A stretch of DNA of 64,000 bases from Saccharicrinis sp963666825 (lineage in GTDB: Bacteria; Bacteroidota; Bacteroidia; Bacteroidales; Marinilabiliaceae), in contig OY763044.2 in NCBI GenBank assembly GCA_963666825.2, forward strand, positions 1,488,001 through 1,552,000, written 5' to 3'. The stretch's first letter is position 1, and each line of letters begins with the position of its first letter. This document shows positions 8,878-16,199 of this stretch, piece by piece. Under the pieces are notes generated by a model. That model was not told where the DNA came from. It searched no databases and worked only from the letters and a program-made list of their open reading frames with translations. Both the position numbers and the translations under genes were made by a program.

Positions 8878-9402
8878 ATGAAGAGAATATTAAATAGCAT
8901 AATTATACTTAGTGTTTTACTGGCAGTATTTTCTTGTAATCAACCTACTGCGAAAACTAAAGAAGCAGCAAATCTAGCTGAAGCAATAAAAACGATAGAT
9001 CCAATATTTACACAAAATCCGGCACAAGGTGATTTCCTGAATAAATTCTTTACTGGAAAGGTTGGTGTAAATATGATGTTAAAGAATGATGAGAATAATG
9101 AGTATTCCATAGCCAATGTTATTTTTGATCCGCAATCCCGAACAAACTGGCATACACATCCTAAAGGTCAGGTATTACTGGTTCTTGCCGGCGAAGGCTT
9201 TTATAAGGCAGAAGGTGAACCTGTAAAGAAAATATCAAAAGGTGATGTTGTTAATATCCCTCCCAATGTTATTCACTGGCATGGGGCTGCCTCTAATAGT
9301 GAGTTTGTACATATTGCTTTAACCAATTATAAAGATGGTCAGAATGTTGCCTGGGGCGATAAAGTAACTGATGAGCAATATTCAAGTGTTCTAGCAGAGT
9401 AA
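8878..9402 (+). CDS. Cupin-domain lipoprotein
   Basis: 174 residues beginning with a lipoprotein signal ending in VFSCNQ, so it is probably anchored at the envelope. The cupin motifs are NWHTHPKGQVLLVLAGEG and GDVVNIPPNVIHWHGA, which supply the histidine metal ligands. The glutamate of motif 1 is replaced by glutamine. It is closely related to the cytoplasmic cupin at 12949 (shared KxxKGDVVNIP and IHWHGA). It is translated 12 nt after the exported CMD protein, suggesting the two act in one envelope step. The substrate is unknown. Confidence 0.9.
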   Translation: MKRILNSIIILSVLLAVFSCNQPTAKTKEAANLAEAIKTIDPIFTQNPAQGDFLNKFFTGKVGVNMMLKNDENNEYSIANVIFDPQSRTNWHTHPKGQVLLVLAGEGFYKAEGEPVKKISKGDVVNIPPNVIHWHGAASNSEFVHIALTNYKDGQNVAWGDKVTDEQYSSVLAE

Positions 9403-9468
9403 TTATTTGAACCTAAATTAAATAGTAACTTTATTGATATTTAAAAGTGAGTAGAACTTTATAAGATA

Positions 9469-9960
9469 ATGTTTTTGGAAAAGTCAGATAATATTTTGGT
9501 AGCTTATTTTTCCTGGAGTGGAAATACGGCAATGGTAGCAAAGCAAATTCATAATCAAGTAGGAGGTGATATTTTTGAAATTTGTGCAGAAGAAGCATAT
9601 TCCTCTGTTTATAGAGATGTTGTAAACCGAGCCAGACAGGAGCTCCGCGAAGAGGTAAGACCAGATTTAATGGAAGATTTGGATACAATAGCTTCTTACG
9701 AAACCATTTTTATTGGCTATCCCAATTGGTGTAACACGTTTCCTGCGCCGATTTTAACCTTCTTATCTAATCATAATTTTATAGGGAAAACAATAATTCC
9801 ATTTTGTACTCACGGTGGTGGCGGATTAGGTAATAGTTTAAAAGATTTTTCAAAAAACTGTTCTTCTGCTAATATGCTTAATGGTTTATCTATAAATGGA
9901 AATTTGGTTAGCAGATATAATATTGAAGTTAAAGACTGGCTTGATAATATAACAATATGA
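9469..9960 (+). CDS. Flavodoxin
   Basis: 163 residues, the size of a short-chain flavodoxin. The FMN phosphate-binding loop is YFSWSGNTAMVAKQI near the N-terminus. FIGYPNWCNTFPAPILTFL and FCTHGGGGLGNS are the later FMN-contact loops of the flavodoxin_4-like group. It should carry low-potential electrons to a partner enzyme in the cytoplasm. It belongs to the operon that begins at 7753. Its stop codon overlaps the start of the broken acetyltransferase gene (ATGA, 9957-9960), so the two were translationally coupled. Confidence 0.93.
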   Translation: MFLEKSDNILVAYFSWSGNTAMVAKQIHNQVGGDIFEICAEEAYSSVYRDVVNRARQELREEVRPDLMEDLDTIASYETIFIGYPNWCNTFPAPILTFLSNHNFIGKTIIPFCTHGGGGLGNSLKDFSKNCSSANMLNGLSINGNLVSRYNIEVKDWLDNITI

Positions 9961-10520
9961 GTAAAAATATTTTTGACAGATTACAATCTGGCGAGGTCGT
10001 AGCTTTTAATGATCCCCAATATACAGATGTAAGTAAGTCTGGTATCAGAACCACTGAATTATTAATTAAATACAATGCAACTTCCGATCCAGACCATCTA
10101 CGTAAAATATGAGGAGAATTATCCGGGAAAAAATTAGATATAAGTAGTTACGTGCAAATTCCAGTAATGATTAATCATGCAGAATTTGTGAACATAGGTA
10201 AAAATGTATACATCAATCATGCCTGTACGATGTTGGCATTAGGTACAATCATTATTGAAGACAATGTTTTAATTGGTCCTAAAACCAATTTAATAACAGA
10301 AGGCCACCCAATTAACCCGAATGAAAGAAGAGCATTAGAGGTAAAACCTGTAATCATTAAAAAGAATGCGTGGCTGGGTGCTGCTGTAATCATTTTACCA
10401 GGTGTTACTGTTGGAGAAAATTCCATAGTAGCTGCAGGAGCAGTTGTAAATAAAGATGTACCACCAAATACAATAGTTGCTGGTGTTCCTGCAAAGGTTA
10501 TTAAAGAAATTAAAGCATGA
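9957..10520 (+). pseudogene. Sugar O-acetyltransferase with an in-frame TGA
   Basis: Read from ATG 9957, the frame gives 51 residues typical of the maltose/galactoside acetyltransferase N-terminus (ending DPDHLRKI). A TGA stop at 10110-10112 follows, and the same frame then continues through GELSGKKLDI into a full left-handed beta-helix (ACTMLALGTIIIED, AAVIILPGVTVGENSIVAAG, VAGVPAKVIKEI) ending at 10520. Relatives usually have a hydrophobic residue at the stop position (LRKxLGELTG). A single-base change such as TTA to TGA would explain it. The C-terminal part could be translated alone from ATG 10152, but it would lack the cap domain. Either a recent pseudogene or a sequencing error. Confidence 0.85.
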
Positions 10521-10607
10521 AGTAAAAAGGAGACCTGTGTATTGTAAAATATTTATAATCAAGGGTAAATATTTCTAGTGTAAAGAAAAAATATTAATTC
10601 TTAAGTT

Positions 10608-11135
10608 ATGCATAATAAGGTGTTATTAATATGTGCCATAGTTTTCTTTATGGCTTGCGGAGCGTGTTCAGGAGAAAATGAGCATGAGGAAGAAATATCT
10701 AATATTTCGGGCAATGATACAACAGGAGAAGAAAGTACAAATGATGATAATAATACATCAGATAATATGATTACTACGGATAAAATAAATATTACTATAG
10801 GAGATAATGTATTAACAGCAACTCTCGTGGATAATTCATCAACAGAAGCTTTAAAAGAAGCTCTTTCTGAAGCTCCAATTACTATTGATATGAGAGATTA
10901 TGGTAATATGGAAAAGGTTGGTGCCTTTGGCAGAGATTTCCCAACAAACGATGAATCTATTACAACTGAGGCAGGAGATCTAATATTATACCAGGGAAGT
11001 GCTTTTGTTATATACTACGCTTCAAACACTTGGAGTTTTACTCGTCTCGGTAAAATTGATGATATAACAGCTTCTGAATTAAAAGAAGTATTAGGAGATG
11101 GTGATGTAACTGTTACATTATCCTTGGCCGAATAG
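10608..11135 (+). CDS. Cyclophilin-like lipoprotein
   Basis: 175 residues. A lipoprotein signal ends in ACGACSGEN, followed by a low-complexity acidic and threonine/asparagine linker to about residue 60. A C-terminal cyclophilin-like domain follows (INITIGDNVLTATLV, DMRDYGNMEKVG, TRLGKIDD). The domain is a clear paralogue of the cytoplasmic protein at 7753, with the DYxxxEKV segment conserved. It is probably envelope-anchored. It lies 87 nt after the acetyltransferase remnant and could be the last gene of that operon or have its own promoter. Function unknown. Confidence 0.85.
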   Translation: MHNKVLLICAIVFFMACGACSGENEHEEEISNISGNDTTGEESTNDDNNTSDNMITTDKINITIGDNVLTATLVDNSSTEALKEALSEAPITIDMRDYGNMEKVGAFGRDFPTNDESITTEAGDLILYQGSAFVIYYASNTWSFTRLGKIDDITASELKEVLGDGDVTVTLSLAE

Positions 11136-11716
11136 TTCAGGTAAACATTAATAATGTCAATCAAGGCTGAAACCCTAAATGGGCATTGCGCTCTAGACCT
11201 TTGGGTAATACACATGACTGTTCGAAAAGATGTAAATAACAAGTATTGATCTATTAACCCCAGAGAGGTTACATGTTTATAGAAATACGTTATGGACATA
11301 AATCGACTCCAACGGAGTCGAACCACAATAAGAATATATATTTATATGTGACTCCTCTGGAGTCAATTTATCTATTATAGGACTATTCTATAAATATGTG
11401 ATGCCTGTGGCATCATTTTAATAAAATGCAATTGAATTTCATTCACTTTTCAAACACTCAAAGGTAATACCCCAAGTTATGATGTATAAGACTTTGACTT
11501 CATCATTTTTCAATTCAACTTTTTGATTAGGATAAATTCAATACTTGATTCACATTAATAATAAAAAGATAAGTTCATTTTAGTCTTAAATGGAAACAAT
11601 ATTTCAGTAGGTTTTACATCGTCTTCAGCCAGTTATTTAAGTAAAGCTTCAAGGAAAGATATAGATTCTGAACCTGTATCTTGTTTTTTAATAAAAAATA
11701 AACAATCCATTAAAAT
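11136..11716. repeat. Gene-free region with three tandem palindromic hairpins
   Basis: Three short palindromes share a common design: CGACTCCAACGGAGTCG (11304-11320), TGACTCCTCTGGAGTCA (11349-11365) and TGATGCCTGTGGCATCA (11399-11415). Each is preceded by an AT-rich ATAAAT or TATATGTG segment. At 11468-11490 is a 23-nt sequence (TACCCCAAGTTATGATGTAT and 3 more bases) found again at 19391-19413. From 11500 to 11716 nothing convincing was found. Confidence 0.55.
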
Positions 11717-11944
11717 ATGCCACATTTTCAAATAAAATTACTTGAAGGAAAATCAGAAGACCAAAAACGTGAATTAACCAGAGAACTGGTAAAAACAGCT
11801 CAAAGAGTATTAGGTTATAGAGAAGAATCATTTTCTGTTTCCATTGAAGACTTTTCGTTTGAAGAATGGAAAAACAAAGTTTACCCTAAGGATATTATGG
11901 GTAATAAGTATCTTCTTTATAAAGAGCCTGGTTATGAGATGTAA
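11717..11944 (+). CDS. Tautomerase family protein (4-oxalocrotonate tautomerase-like)
   Basis: 75 residues, within the size range of 4-OT-like tautomerases. Proline follows the initiator methionine (MPHFQIKLLEG); after methionine removal it would be the catalytic N-terminal base. The beta-alpha-beta pattern LTRELVKTAQRVLG...FSVSIEDF fits the fold. Family members isomerise enol and keto acids or add water to unsaturated acids. It sits among CMD-like, cupin and hydrolase genes, which together suggest processing of unsaturated or aromatic acids, but no pathway can be reconstructed. It has no recognisable tandem-repeat promoter. Confidence 0.88.
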   Translation: MPHFQIKLLEGKSEDQKRELTRELVKTAQRVLGYREESFSVSIEDFSFEEWKNKVYPKDIMGNKYLLYKEPGYEM

Positions 11945-11981
11945 TGTGCTAATATTTAATTCTATATATTGATTTTATACA

Positions 11982-12048
11982 TTCTGTAATTAAGGTAGTT
12001 CTATCCGTAATTAAGGTAATTTAAGCCGAATGTTTATGCTGATCTTTG
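11982..12048 (+). promoter_or_regulatory. Regulon operator plus -7 box upstream of the second CMD/cupin operon
   Basis: TTCTGTAATTAAGGTA (11982-11997) and ATCCGTAATTAAGGTA (12003-12018) are 21 bp apart, with exactly 26 nt from the second copy to TTTG (12045-12048, context GATCTTTG). The start codon of the CMD-like gene follows at 12086. Confidence 0.8.
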
Positions 12049-12085
12049 TATTGTAAGAAAAGAACAAGGCATCAATATTATAATT

Positions 12086-12841
12086 ATGAACCGAATAGAA
12101 TTAAGTAAAAAGAAATTTGAGGAATTATTTGGTAATCATGTTGGTCCTCTGGCACAAACGGATCCTGATTTACAAGAAATGCTAAATCATTTCATTTTTG
12201 GAGAAGTATTTTATCATGGGGAACTATCTGATAAATTAAGAGAGTTAATAACATTAGTTATATTAACAACAAATCAAACACTTGATCAACTTCAGGCGCA
12301 TGTATTTGCTGCTTTAAATATTGGAGTATCACCTATTGGTATAAAAGAGGCAATTTATCAATGTGTTCCATATTTGGGTTTTCCTAAAACATTAAATGCT
12401 ATACAAAAAGTAAACGAAGTGTTTCAATCACAAAATATTGCACTTCCGGTAGATAGTCAAAAAACTGTTTCTGAAGAAACCAGATTCGAGGATGGTCTTA
12501 ATGTTCAGACAAGTATTTTCGGTGACATTATTGATCAGATGCATCAAAATGCTCCAAAAAATCAAAAGCATATTCAAAATTATTTATCGGCATTTTGCTT
12601 TGGAGATGTTTACACCAGAAAGTCTTTGGATATAAAAACACGTGAGTTATTAACCTTATGTATTTTAAGTGCTTTAGGAGGATGTGAAAGTCAGGTGAAA
12701 TCACATGTGTTTGGTAATTTAAATGTGGGTAATGATAAAATAACTATGCTTACTGCTATTACACAATGTTTACCTTACATGGGATTCCCAAGGACTTTAA
12801 ATGCGATTAGTTGTATTAACGAAGTAATTCCCGAAAATTAA
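12086..12841 (+). CDS. Cytoplasmic carboxymuconolactone decarboxylase-like protein (two CMD repeats)
   Basis: 251 residues without a signal peptide. Two homologous CMD repeats are visible: LQAHVFAALNIG...YLGFPKTLNAI in the first half and GCESQVKSHVFGNLNVG...YMGFPRTLNAI in the second. The redox CxxC of AhpD is missing. It is the intracellular counterpart of the exported protein at 8122. It is followed by a cupin gene 107 nt downstream and driven by a tandem-repeat promoter. The substrate cannot be named; the PcaC-type lactone decarboxylase label reflects fold only. Confidence 0.9.
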   Translation: MNRIELSKKKFEELFGNHVGPLAQTDPDLQEMLNHFIFGEVFYHGELSDKLRELITLVILTTNQTLDQLQAHVFAALNIGVSPIGIKEAIYQCVPYLGFPKTLNAIQKVNEVFQSQNIALPVDSQKTVSEETRFEDGLNVQTSIFGDIIDQMHQNAPKNQKHIQNYLSAFCFGDVYTRKSLDIKTRELLTLCILSALGGCESQVKSHVFGNLNVGNDKITMLTAITQCLPYMGFPRTLNAISCINEVIPEN

Positions 12842-12948
12842 TAAAATATTAATAAATGTTTGTTGGATGATATTAATTGTCAGATGAATAGATGTATCTA
12901 ACGTCTATAATCTATTATCTAATGATCTATAAAATAGGAGAAAATAAA

Positions 12949-13350
12949 ATGAGTGATTTTAAGCAAATATTTCCATTAGGACAGAAAAATGAAGCATATG
13001 CAGAATACTTTGTTGGACAGAGTTATTTGGCATTATTGACATTAGAAGGTGTACCAACTTTTAATGTGACTTTTGAACCAGGTTGTCGCAACAACTGGCA
13101 TATTCACCAGGGGGGCGGTCAGATTTTATTATGTACTGCCGGTACTGGTTGGTATCAGGAAGAAGGAAAACCTGCACAATTATTAAATCCTGGCGATGTA
13201 GTAAATATACCTGCAGGAGTTAACCATTGGCATGGTGCAACAAAAGACAGTTGGTTTGCGCATGTAGCCATGTCGGTACCTGTTGAAGGATCTACAACAG
13301 AATGGGGTGGACCTGTAACAGATGAGGAATACAATATGTTAGGGAAATAG
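12949..13350 (+). CDS. Cytoplasmic cupin-domain protein
   Basis: 133 residues from ATG 12949. This start has a good AGGAG at 12936-12940 and gives the family N-terminus MSDFKQIFPLGQKNEAYAEY; an in-frame ATG 57 nt upstream adds an unrelated segment. The cupin motifs are NNWHIHQGGGQILLCTAGTG and GDVVNIPAGVNHWHGA. The protein is very similar to the lipoprotein cupin at 8878 minus its signal. It is paired with a CMD-like gene, reproducing the CMD-cupin order of the first operon. Confidence 0.92.
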   Translation: MSDFKQIFPLGQKNEAYAEYFVGQSYLALLTLEGVPTFNVTFEPGCRNNWHIHQGGGQILLCTAGTGWYQEEGKPAQLLNPGDVVNIPAGVNHWHGATKDSWFAHVAMSVPVEGSTTEWGGPVTDEEYNMLGK

Positions 13351-13969
13351 ATTATTAGATCATTAGGTCAGTAAATCATTAGTTTGTTAGGAGTTTGGCT
13401 ATAGGGATTTACAGCATGGTGATTTTACCACGGAGACGCGGAGGACAAAAAGTTTTCTGTTTCAAAATGTTATAAATTGTATTACACGTGAGCATGTGCG
13501 GTATTGGAGTAATATAATAAGATTGGCAAGCTAGCTGTATATAAAGGTCAGAGGCCTGTCATCTTTGTAGCCTGAGGTGCTAGCCCTTGGGTGTTCGAAA
13601 AGATATTGATATTCTCATTAAGAGTAATTTGTAAGCAGTAAATCAGCTCTCCTCCTTAAGAAGGAGGAGTACCTCGACGCAGGAGAGGGGAGGTGGTTTT
13701 ATACCTTTTGAGTAGAAATATATATTAATATGATCTAGATATAAAAACCACCTCCCGGCTCGTACCTCGCAGTACTCCTCCTTGAATAAGGAGGAGAATT
13801 GATGCCCATGGTGCATAGTCAATTACGATTATGAGTGTCTTTTCGAATACAAGAAGTGTTAGCCCCCAGAATTAATTGGTCAGTAAATCAAAGGGGCGTA
13901 GCTTGGATATCTAAATATTGGGTAATATCATCCTTTGTTTTAATAGGTTTTACAAATAAAAAAATAACA
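13351..13969. repeat. Gene-free region with a large inverted-repeat element
   Basis: Positions about 13646-13702 and 13741-13799 form a long imperfect inverted repeat. Its arms contain CTCCTCCTTAAGAAGGAGGA, AGTACCTCG and GGGAGGTGGTTTTATA with their complements. Each arm also has its own internal CTCCTT/AAGGAG hairpin. Nearby, GGTGCTAGCCCTTGGGTGTT (from 13576) resembles degenerate text near 11200 and 19380. The open frame extending upstream from 13970 into this repeat is not credible coding sequence. No other gene is seen. Confidence 0.55.
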
Positions 13970-15028
13970 ATGAGAAAAATATTAATGGTGGGAGTGATGT
14001 CAATATTATTATTGACACAATCATGTACAGAAATAAAAAATAAAGAAGACAAGATGAAAAATACAGAAAAAGAAGAACATTATACATTCGAATTAAGCGA
14101 TAAAGTTACTCGCCAAAAAGTATCTTTTAAAAATCGTTACGGTATTGAGTTAGTAGGCGATTTATATTTACCAAAAGACAGAGGAACAGAATCTCTTCCA
14201 GCAATTGCTGTGAGTGGACCTTATGGTGCTGTAAAAGAACAATCTTCAGGTTTATATGCCAATGAATTGGCTCAGCGTGGGTTTGCTGTTGTAGCATTTG
14301 ATCCTTCGTATACCGGAGAAAGTGGTGGTGAGCCAAGAAATGTAGCATCTCCTGATATTAATACTGAAGATTTTAGTGCTGCAATTGATTTTCTTGGTGT
14401 ACAACCATTTGTTGACAGAGAAAAAGTAGGTATTATGGGTATTTGTGGTTTTGGAGGTATGGGCTTAAATGCCACTGCTGCTGATAAACGTGTTAAAGCT
14501 ATTGCTGTTGCAAGTATGTACGATATGTCGCGTGTTACAGCTAAAGGTTATTTTGATAGCATGACAGCTGAACAACGTTCCGAAACGTTGGAACAACTAG
14601 GACAACAACGTTGGAAAGATGCAGAGGCTGGATCACCGGAATATGGAACTGCAGGGTTACCAAAACCAGAACAATTAACAGGAGAGGAGCCTGAATTTGT
14701 AAGAGGTTATGTAGATTATTACAAAACAGAAAGAGGTTTCCATGAGCGTTCTATCAACTCAAATGGTTCATGGACTGCAACTAATGCATTATCATTCATG
14801 AATATGCCATTGTTAACTTACATTAATGAAATTTCTCCACGACCTATTTTAATTATAGCAGGAGAAAAGGCACATTCACGTTACTTTAGTGAAGATGCAT
14901 ATAAAGCAGCAAACGAACCTAAGGAGTTAATGATTATTCCAGGTGCAGTTCATACGGATTTATATGACAAAACAGATATCATTCCTTTTGATAAATTAGA
15001 GTCTTTCTTTAAAGAAAACCTAAAATAA
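13970..15028 (+). CDS. Alpha/beta hydrolase lipoprotein with cysteine nucleophile
   Basis: 352 residues from ATG 13970, where a lipoprotein signal begins (MRKILMVGVMS...LTQSC). The elbow motif is MGICGFGGMG, so the nucleophile is cysteine as in dienelactone hydrolases rather than serine. The acid and base are probably in the C-terminal IIAGEKAHSRYF and PGAVHTDLYD segments. It resembles the YcjY/dienelactone-hydrolase-like group often found with CMD and flavodoxin genes. It would act at the envelope on ester or lactone substrates. A terminator follows at 15076. Confidence 0.9.
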   Translation: MRKILMVGVMSILLLTQSCTEIKNKEDKMKNTEKEEHYTFELSDKVTRQKVSFKNRYGIELVGDLYLPKDRGTESLPAIAVSGPYGAVKEQSSGLYANELAQRGFAVVAFDPSYTGESGGEPRNVASPDINTEDFSAAIDFLGVQPFVDREKVGIMGICGFGGMGLNATAADKRVKAIAVASMYDMSRVTAKGYFDSMTAEQRSETLEQLGQQRWKDAEAGSPEYGTAGLPKPEQLTGEEPEFVRGYVDYYKTERGFHERSINSNGSWTATNALSFMNMPLLTYINEISPRPILIIAGEKAHSRYFSEDAYKAANEPKELMIIPGAVHTDLYDKTDIIPFDKLESFFKENLK

Positions 15029-15075
15029 TATTTTTCTAATGACCTGATTTTAGGTTAACATTTGAGTTTATTTCA

Positions 15076-15104
15076 AAGCCTTACCTTATAAGTAAGGCTT
15101 TTTT
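15076..15104 (+). terminator. Rho-independent terminator after the Cys-type hydrolase
   Basis: AAGCCTTAC (15076-15084) pairs with GTAAGGCTT (15092-15100), followed by T residues. It ends the transcript of the hydrolase at 13970. Confidence 0.85.
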
Positions 15105-15134
15105 AATAAAAGCCGTTTCATAAATTTTAAACAA

Positions 15135-16001
15135 ATGAATTTAATATTTAAATCAATAGTGCTGATGGGGATCATCAGTTTATCAGTAGCTTGTGGTAAT
15201 ACTACAAAACAACAAACAGAAAATACAGCTATTAATCCAGCTGTATTTAAAAAACTGGAAATAAATGGTGCAGTAGGTAAGCTAAAAGCGGTTTTGCAAG
15301 TACCTGAATTAAAAACAGGAGAAACTTGTCCATTGGTAATTTTAATGCATGGCGTATTTTCAAATAAAGAATTTCCAATTATCAGTGAATTGGCATATAA
15401 ACTACAGAAAAAGGGAATAGCATCTGTTCGTTTTGATTTTAATGGTCATGGCGAAAGCGATGGTGCATTTAAAGATATGACGGTTCCTTTGGAGGTAAAA
15501 GATGCTTTAGCTGTATATGAGTATGTTAAAGCATTAAATTTTGTTTCAAATATCAGTTTATTAGGACACTCGCAAGGGGGTGTTGTTACCTCTTTAGTAG
15601 GTGGAGAATTAAAGGATGCTATTAAAAGTGTTGTTCTTTTGGCACCAGCAGCTGTAATGGAAGATCAGACAAATGCAGGAATGATGATGGGCGTAAAGTT
15701 TGATCCACACAATATTCCTGAAAGTATTAAAGTATTTAATCATACCGTAGGTCATGAATACCTTGCAACATGTCAAACATTAAATATTTACAATGTCGCA
15801 GCTAACTACCAAGGACCAGTATGTTTGATTCATGGTAAAGCAGACCAGGTTGTACCTTTTTCTTATAGTGAAAAATATGATCAGGTATATACTAATAGTA
15901 CATTACACTTATTGGAAGGGGAAACACATCTATTTAATCAAGATATGTTCACAGCCGCTCAAATTGCAGTTGATTTTATTGTAAAACAAACTGTAAATTG
16001 A
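15135..16001 (+). CDS. Alpha/beta hydrolase lipoprotein with serine nucleophile
   Basis: 288 residues with a lipoprotein signal ending SLSVACGN. The nucleophile elbow is LLGHSQGGVV; the oxyanion region is LMHGVFSNKEF and the late histidine is in LLEGETHLF. It resembles small BAAT/monoacylglycerol-lipase-like esterases. It would act at the envelope on esters. It follows the terminator of the preceding hydrolase, so it is probably expressed separately. A T-rich hairpin near 16126-16155 (AAGAC/GTCTT then Ts) may terminate it. Confidence 0.9.
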   Translation: MNLIFKSIVLMGIISLSVACGNTTKQQTENTAINPAVFKKLEINGAVGKLKAVLQVPELKTGETCPLVILMHGVFSNKEFPIISELAYKLQKKGIASVRFDFNGHGESDGAFKDMTVPLEVKDALAVYEYVKALNFVSNISLLGHSQGGVVTSLVGGELKDAIKSVVLLAPAAVMEDQTNAGMMMGVKFDPHNIPESIKVFNHTVGHEYLATCQTLNIYNVAANYQGPVCLIHGKADQVVPFSYSEKYDQVYTNSTLHLLEGETHLFNQDMFTAAQIAVDFIVKQTVN

Positions 16002-16199
16002 TTTATGTTTATCTTACCGTAATATGGATCAGATAGATTATTAGGATTCAGAACGTCATATATTTTAAAAGGATAGATTGTAAAAAATGAAATAATCATA
16101 AAAGCATTATGGCTTCTAATATTTTAAGACTGTTCTCTTATGGATGGTCTTTTTTATTACTTATATTTACACCTCTAATCTAAATTTCTGCGGTTAATA

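Noticed and set aside
10110..10112. TGA as a selenocysteine codon
   Set aside because: Acetyltransferases of this family have no selenocysteine, the position is normally hydrophobic, and no SECIS-like hairpin follows.
11565..11716. Open stretch on both strands upstream of the tautomerase
   Set aside because: Neither strand has a start codon and family match; the minus-strand reading is broken by a stop. At most a decayed gene remnant.
13835..13969. N-terminal extension of the Cys-type hydrolase
   Set aside because: The extra 45 codons overlap a repeat and precede an obvious lipoprotein signal starting at 13970.
16011..16050. TTACCGTAATATGGAT upstream of the AraC-type gene as a sixth regulon site
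   Set aside because: Only one copy is present, it lacks one base of the consensus spacing, and no second repeat lies 21 bp away, so autoregulation through it is unsupported.
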